8,355 bases of DNA from Sphingobacteriales bacterium (GTDB lineage Bacteria > Bacteroidota > Bacteroidia > Chitinophagales > Chitinophagaceae): positions 1-8,355 of the forward strand of contig JAHEZF010000058.1 of the NCBI GenBank assembly GCA_023251215.1, read 5' to 3'. The translations under genes and the position numbers were made by a program. Positions 5,541-8,355 of the stretch are shown here, piece after piece (within the stretch, counting starts at the first letter, position 1; each line of letters begins with the position of its first letter). The notes under the pieces were generated by a model. The model was not told where the DNA came from and ran no database searches. It saw only the letters and a list, made by a program, of their open reading frames with translations.

Positions 5541-8355
5541 CAATTATTTACTTTACTCGATTTACCTTCTTCTTCGATAACCAAGTTCAGCTTTGCCTGT
5601 GCTTCAGTTTTAAATTCCGCATTGATCGTATTGTCAACAATACTCTGGAATGTGGCTTTGGCATTGAAATAATCTTTTTGCTTAAAATAAATATCACCAA
5701 GCAGAATGTATGATTTAGTAACCCAGTAATCATACGAACCGGATTTATTGATGGTTTCAAATGCCGCTTTTTCTGCCTCAGACAGTTTATTTACCTGGAA
5801 CCAGCAATTTGCAATTTCGTACCGAGCCTCTGCCGCCAAAGCCGCTTTATTCATCTGTACTACCAACTTGAAATTGGTTATTGCCAGATCATACTGACCG
5901 TTTACTTCATAAGACTTTGCAATAGCCATATTGGCTAATGTCCTGTCATCGGCGCTTGCGCCTTTAGCTGCCGACAACTCTTTGGCATTTTCCAGAGTTT
6001 CTGTCCATTTTTGCAACTGGTACTGGCTGCGTAATAAACCACGCATCGCTTCTAGCTTGTTTTCCTGACTGACTGCAATTTGTTTCAACTGGGTATAATA
6101 AGTTTCTGCTTTGGTGTAGTTCTTTAATTCAAAGAAACAGATCCTGGCTGCTGTCAGCACAGCTCTTTCGGCATATTTGTTTGGCGCATCTGCTGCAACA
6201 GATTCATAACCTGCCAGAGCATTGTTCCAGTCTTTCTTTGAATTATAAATTTCAGCACGGTTAAAATTTGCATCCAGCGCATAAGCTCCATCGGGGAATT
6301 TCTGTAAATAATTATTGAACCCGGCCAGTGCCGCATTTATATTTTGATCATCATATTGCTTTTCCGCAGCAGCATAGGTCAGCGAATCTTCCGTATTTAT
6401 ACTCAGCGGACGTCCTGCATGACGCATAAAGTCCGCATATTCGTCGGGCTTGCCCTCTTCAATGTAAATTGCTTTTACGTTATCCAGTGCATCTTCAGTT
6501 TCAGGTGAATTGGGGTATTGATCAACCAATACTCTGAATTGCTTCAGTGCATCAGCATTGTTGTTGATATTATAATAAGCGATACCCATCTTCAGGTAGG
6601 CTTGCGGCTTCATGCTTTCATTGCCAGTGCCTTTGATCACAGTACTTAAATAAGGTATTGCATCACGGAATTTTTCATCACTCATATAGGTATTGGCGAC
6701 CTCCATATTCGCATCCTTTACCAATGATGAGTTGGGGAATTTGCGGGCCATAGTATTCAACAACGCAATCTTTTCGTTAGAGCTTTTAACTCCGGCCAGC
6801 ATTGCATTTTGAAACGTGGCATAATCTTCAGCCGGCCATGAAAACTTTATCACATTATCATACATTGTTTTTGCCCTGATAAAATCTTTCATCATAAAAT
6901 AATTATCCGCTGTGCGGATATAGGCATCCTGGGTAAATGCATCGGAATTCAAAGCCGGGTTTCGGCCAAGAGGTTCAAAATAAGTAAGGGAGACAGGATA
7001 ATTTTCTTTTCGCAGGTAAGCATATCCAAGGTTGTACTTAGCATTTATTGAGTTGGCCTCACCGCCTGATGGTGAACCGGCACTTACATAGGCCTGGTAA
7101 TATTTAATGGCTGTATCGAGTTTATTATTACGATAACCTATCTCACCTTTCCAGAAATACACAAAGGGAAGCACAGAACCATTGTTCGGATCATACTGGG
7201 CTTTTGTTAATAAAGCATCGGCATCATTCAGCCGGCCGTCATTGATGAGTTCAGTGGCACGGCCATATAATATTTTTGGATATAATCTTTTTGCATTTTC
7301 TGATGGCTTTGTAATGCTTTCAAGAAGCGCCTGCGCATCTTTATAATTATTCGTGTTCGCCAAAACATCTACCAGCAGGTCTTTTGCTTCGGCATCGTAA
7401 TTGGAATTGGGATATTCATTCAGGAAAGATTGAAGGCTATTCAAGGCTTCATCCTGGTAGCCCAGCTCGTATGAAAGCTTTGCATACTGAAATTTAGAAA
7501 TCTCTTTTTGCCTGGGATTGCTGTTGTTGGAGGCGCCAAATAAAAATGCATTTCTCGCATTGGCTTTTTGACCTGTTTTCAAATAGGCATCTCCCAGCAA
7601 ATACATGGCATGCTGGCTCAGGGAATCATCTTTGCCGCTCAATTGTTTAAATCCTTCAATAGCCTTCGCAAGTTGATTGGCCTGATAATAACAGTAAGAC
7701 AATTCATACAGATCCTCTCGTCGTACTTTTTTGGAACGGTTCACATAATCTTCGAGGTAAGGCAATGCTTTTGCATATTCCTTTTTTTCAAAATATGCAT
7801 GACCGATCAGTTGTTTTAATTCCAGGTCATAATATTGCGTATTACCGGTCTTTAATTTATTCTGAACATAGTTAATTGCTTCGTCTTTTTTCCCCTGTAT
7901 ATAATATATCTGCGCAATGTAATAGGGAACAACCGTCTCATAGTTTTTTTCATTCTCCACGATCCTGAAACTTTGTAATGCTTCGCCGTACTGCTTGTCA
8001 CGAAACGCAAGAAACCCATAATAATAATTTGCGTCAATATAGTTTGGATCTTTCTTTATCGTTCGGATACTGTTGAACAGGTTTTTTGCCTGGGCAAACC
8101 TCTGCAGGTTGAAATAAGCATACCCCTGGTGAAATTTCATGTCGGCTATCTCCCGGTTGCTGAGATTACTGATGTTCGTTTGTTCATATCGCTGGGCAGC
8201 ATCAGCAAATTTTTCCAGCCGGAAATAATATTCTGCGAGGTGAAAATTCATCATTTGCACTCTTGCGTTGTTCTTTTCTATGTCAATATATTCCTGTGCC
8301 TGTTCTTCGGCCCGGCCTTCATTTTGTTTTAATGCGCAAACAGTAGTATAATAAC
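5540..8355 (-). CDS. Large tetratricopeptide-repeat (TPR) protein, 5' end outside the window
   Basis: The frame is open from the right edge to a TGA at 5540-5542, giving 937 visible residues; the N-terminus and any signal peptide are missing. A GTG at 8260 is in frame, but the 31 codons before it are also TPR-like (for example AEEQAQEYIDIEKNNAR), so it is internal. Nearly the whole length consists of about 17-20 degenerate TPR units of roughly 34-40 residues. They show the usual pattern of a small residue (Gly/Ala) followed by Tyr in helix A and Ala followed by an aromatic in helix B, for example GHAYFEKKEYAKALPYLEDY, GIAYYNINNNADALKQF and GDIYFKQKDYFNAKATFQSI. Several units end in an EYPNS or QYPNSPE turn, as in BamD/CpoB-type periplasmic TPR proteins. 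The C-terminus is a short helix followed by a Lys/Ser tail. The likely role is a protein-interaction scaffold in the periplasm or at the outer membrane, but no enzymatic domain or specific partner can be named. The barrel gene follows 167 bp downstream on the same strand and is the most likely partner. Confidence 0.88.
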   Translation of the reverse strand, partial: YYTTVCALKQNEGRAEEQAQEYIDIEKNNARVQMMNFHLAEYYFRLEKFADAAQRYEQTNISNLSNREIADMKFHQGYAYFNLQRFAQAKNLFNSIRTIKKDPNYIDANYYYGFLAFRDKQYGEALQSFRIVENEKNYETVVPYYIAQIYYIQGKKDEAINYVQNKLKTGNTQYYDLELKQLIGHAYFEKKEYAKALPYLEDYVNRSKKVRREDLYELSYCYYQANQLAKAIEGFKQLSGKDDSLSQHAMYLLGDAYLKTGQKANARNAFLFGASNNSNPRQKEISKFQYAKLSYELGYQDEALNSLQSFLNEYPNSNYDAEAKDLLVDVLANTNNYKDAQALLESITKPSENAKRLYPKILYGRATELINDGRLNDADALLTKAQYDPNNGSVLPFVYFWKGEIGYRNNKLDTAIKYYQAYVSAGSPSGGEANSINAKYNLGYAYLRKENYPVSLTYFEPLGRNPALNSDAFTQDAYIRTADNYFMMKDFIRAKTMYDNVIKFSWPAEDYATFQNAMLAGVKSSNEKIALLNTMARKFPNSSLVKDANMEVANTYMSDEKFRDAIPYLSTVIKGTGNESMKPQAYLKMGIAYYNINNNADALKQFRVLVDQYPNSPETEDALDNVKAIYIEEGKPDEYADFMRHAGRPLSINTEDSLTYAAAEKQYDDQNINAALAGFNNYLQKFPDGAYALDANFNRAEIYNSKKDWNNALAGYESVAADAPNKYAERAVLTAARICFFELKNYTKAETYYTQLKQIAVSQENKLEAMRGLLRSQYQLQKWTETLENAKELSAAKGASADDRTLANMAIAKSYEVNGQYDLAITNFKLVVQMNKAALAAEARYEIANCWFQVNKLSEAEKAAFETINKSGSYDYWVTKSYILLGDIYFKQKDYFNAKATFQSIVDNTINAEFKTEAQAKLNLVIEEEGKSSKVNN

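Noticed and set aside
5288..5713. Plus-strand ORF of 141 codons spanning the barrel/TPR intergenic region
   Set aside because: It overlaps the ends of two well-supported minus-strand genes, has aromatic-rich low-complexity content typical of antisense translation, and shows no domain.

Overview
The window looks like a chromosomal segment from a member of the Bacteroidetes (Bacteroidota), probably near the Chitinophagaceae. This is inferred, not proven. The supporting signs are moderate-to-low GC, start codons without Shine-Dalgarno sequences but with A-rich leaders, TANNTTTG-type -7 promoter elements, signal peptides cleaved just before glutamine, a cytophagalysin-type M43 metalloprotease and a CCDC81-type HU-domain membrane protein. 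No tRNA, rRNA, CRISPR array, transposase or phage gene was seen.

Layout: (1) 1-1007, minus strand: the N-terminal 335 residues of a secreted M43 zinc metalloprotease that runs off the left edge. (2) 1008-1312: a divergent intergenic region with a 7-bp inverted repeat and candidate -7 elements for both directions. (3) 1313-2113, plus strand: a lipoprotein glutaminyl-peptide cyclotransferase of the plant-type beta-propeller family. (4) 5540 to beyond 8355, minus strand: a very large tetratricopeptide-repeat (TPR) protein whose start lies outside the window. (5) 5372 to 2114, minus strand: a cluster of three genes, namely a plug-less TonB-receptor-like outer-membrane beta-barrel, a single-pass membrane protein with two HU-CCDC81-like domains, and a zinc-ribbon SAM methyltransferase. 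The barrel and HU genes overlap by 4 bp (ATGA). The methyltransferase follows 62 bp later and its stop codon directly abuts the stop of the convergent cyclotransferase gene.

How the genes may work together: the cyclotransferase would cap N-terminal Gln as pyroglutamate on exported proteins. Two neighbours, the protease and the barrel, are predicted to expose Gln after signal-peptide removal, so the window holds both a likely enzyme and likely substrates. The TPR / barrel / HU-membrane-protein series suggests an envelope assembly spanning outer membrane, periplasm and inner membrane, with HU-like domains facing the cytoplasm. That link is inference from gene order and topology.

Two gene boundaries need care. 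The methyltransferase starts at 3010 and not at the longer in-frame ATG at 3223. The TPR frame is open through the right edge, so a GTG at 8260 is not its start. The HU gene also carries a 10-base T tract and an A8 run containing A AAA AAG, both possible slippage sites.
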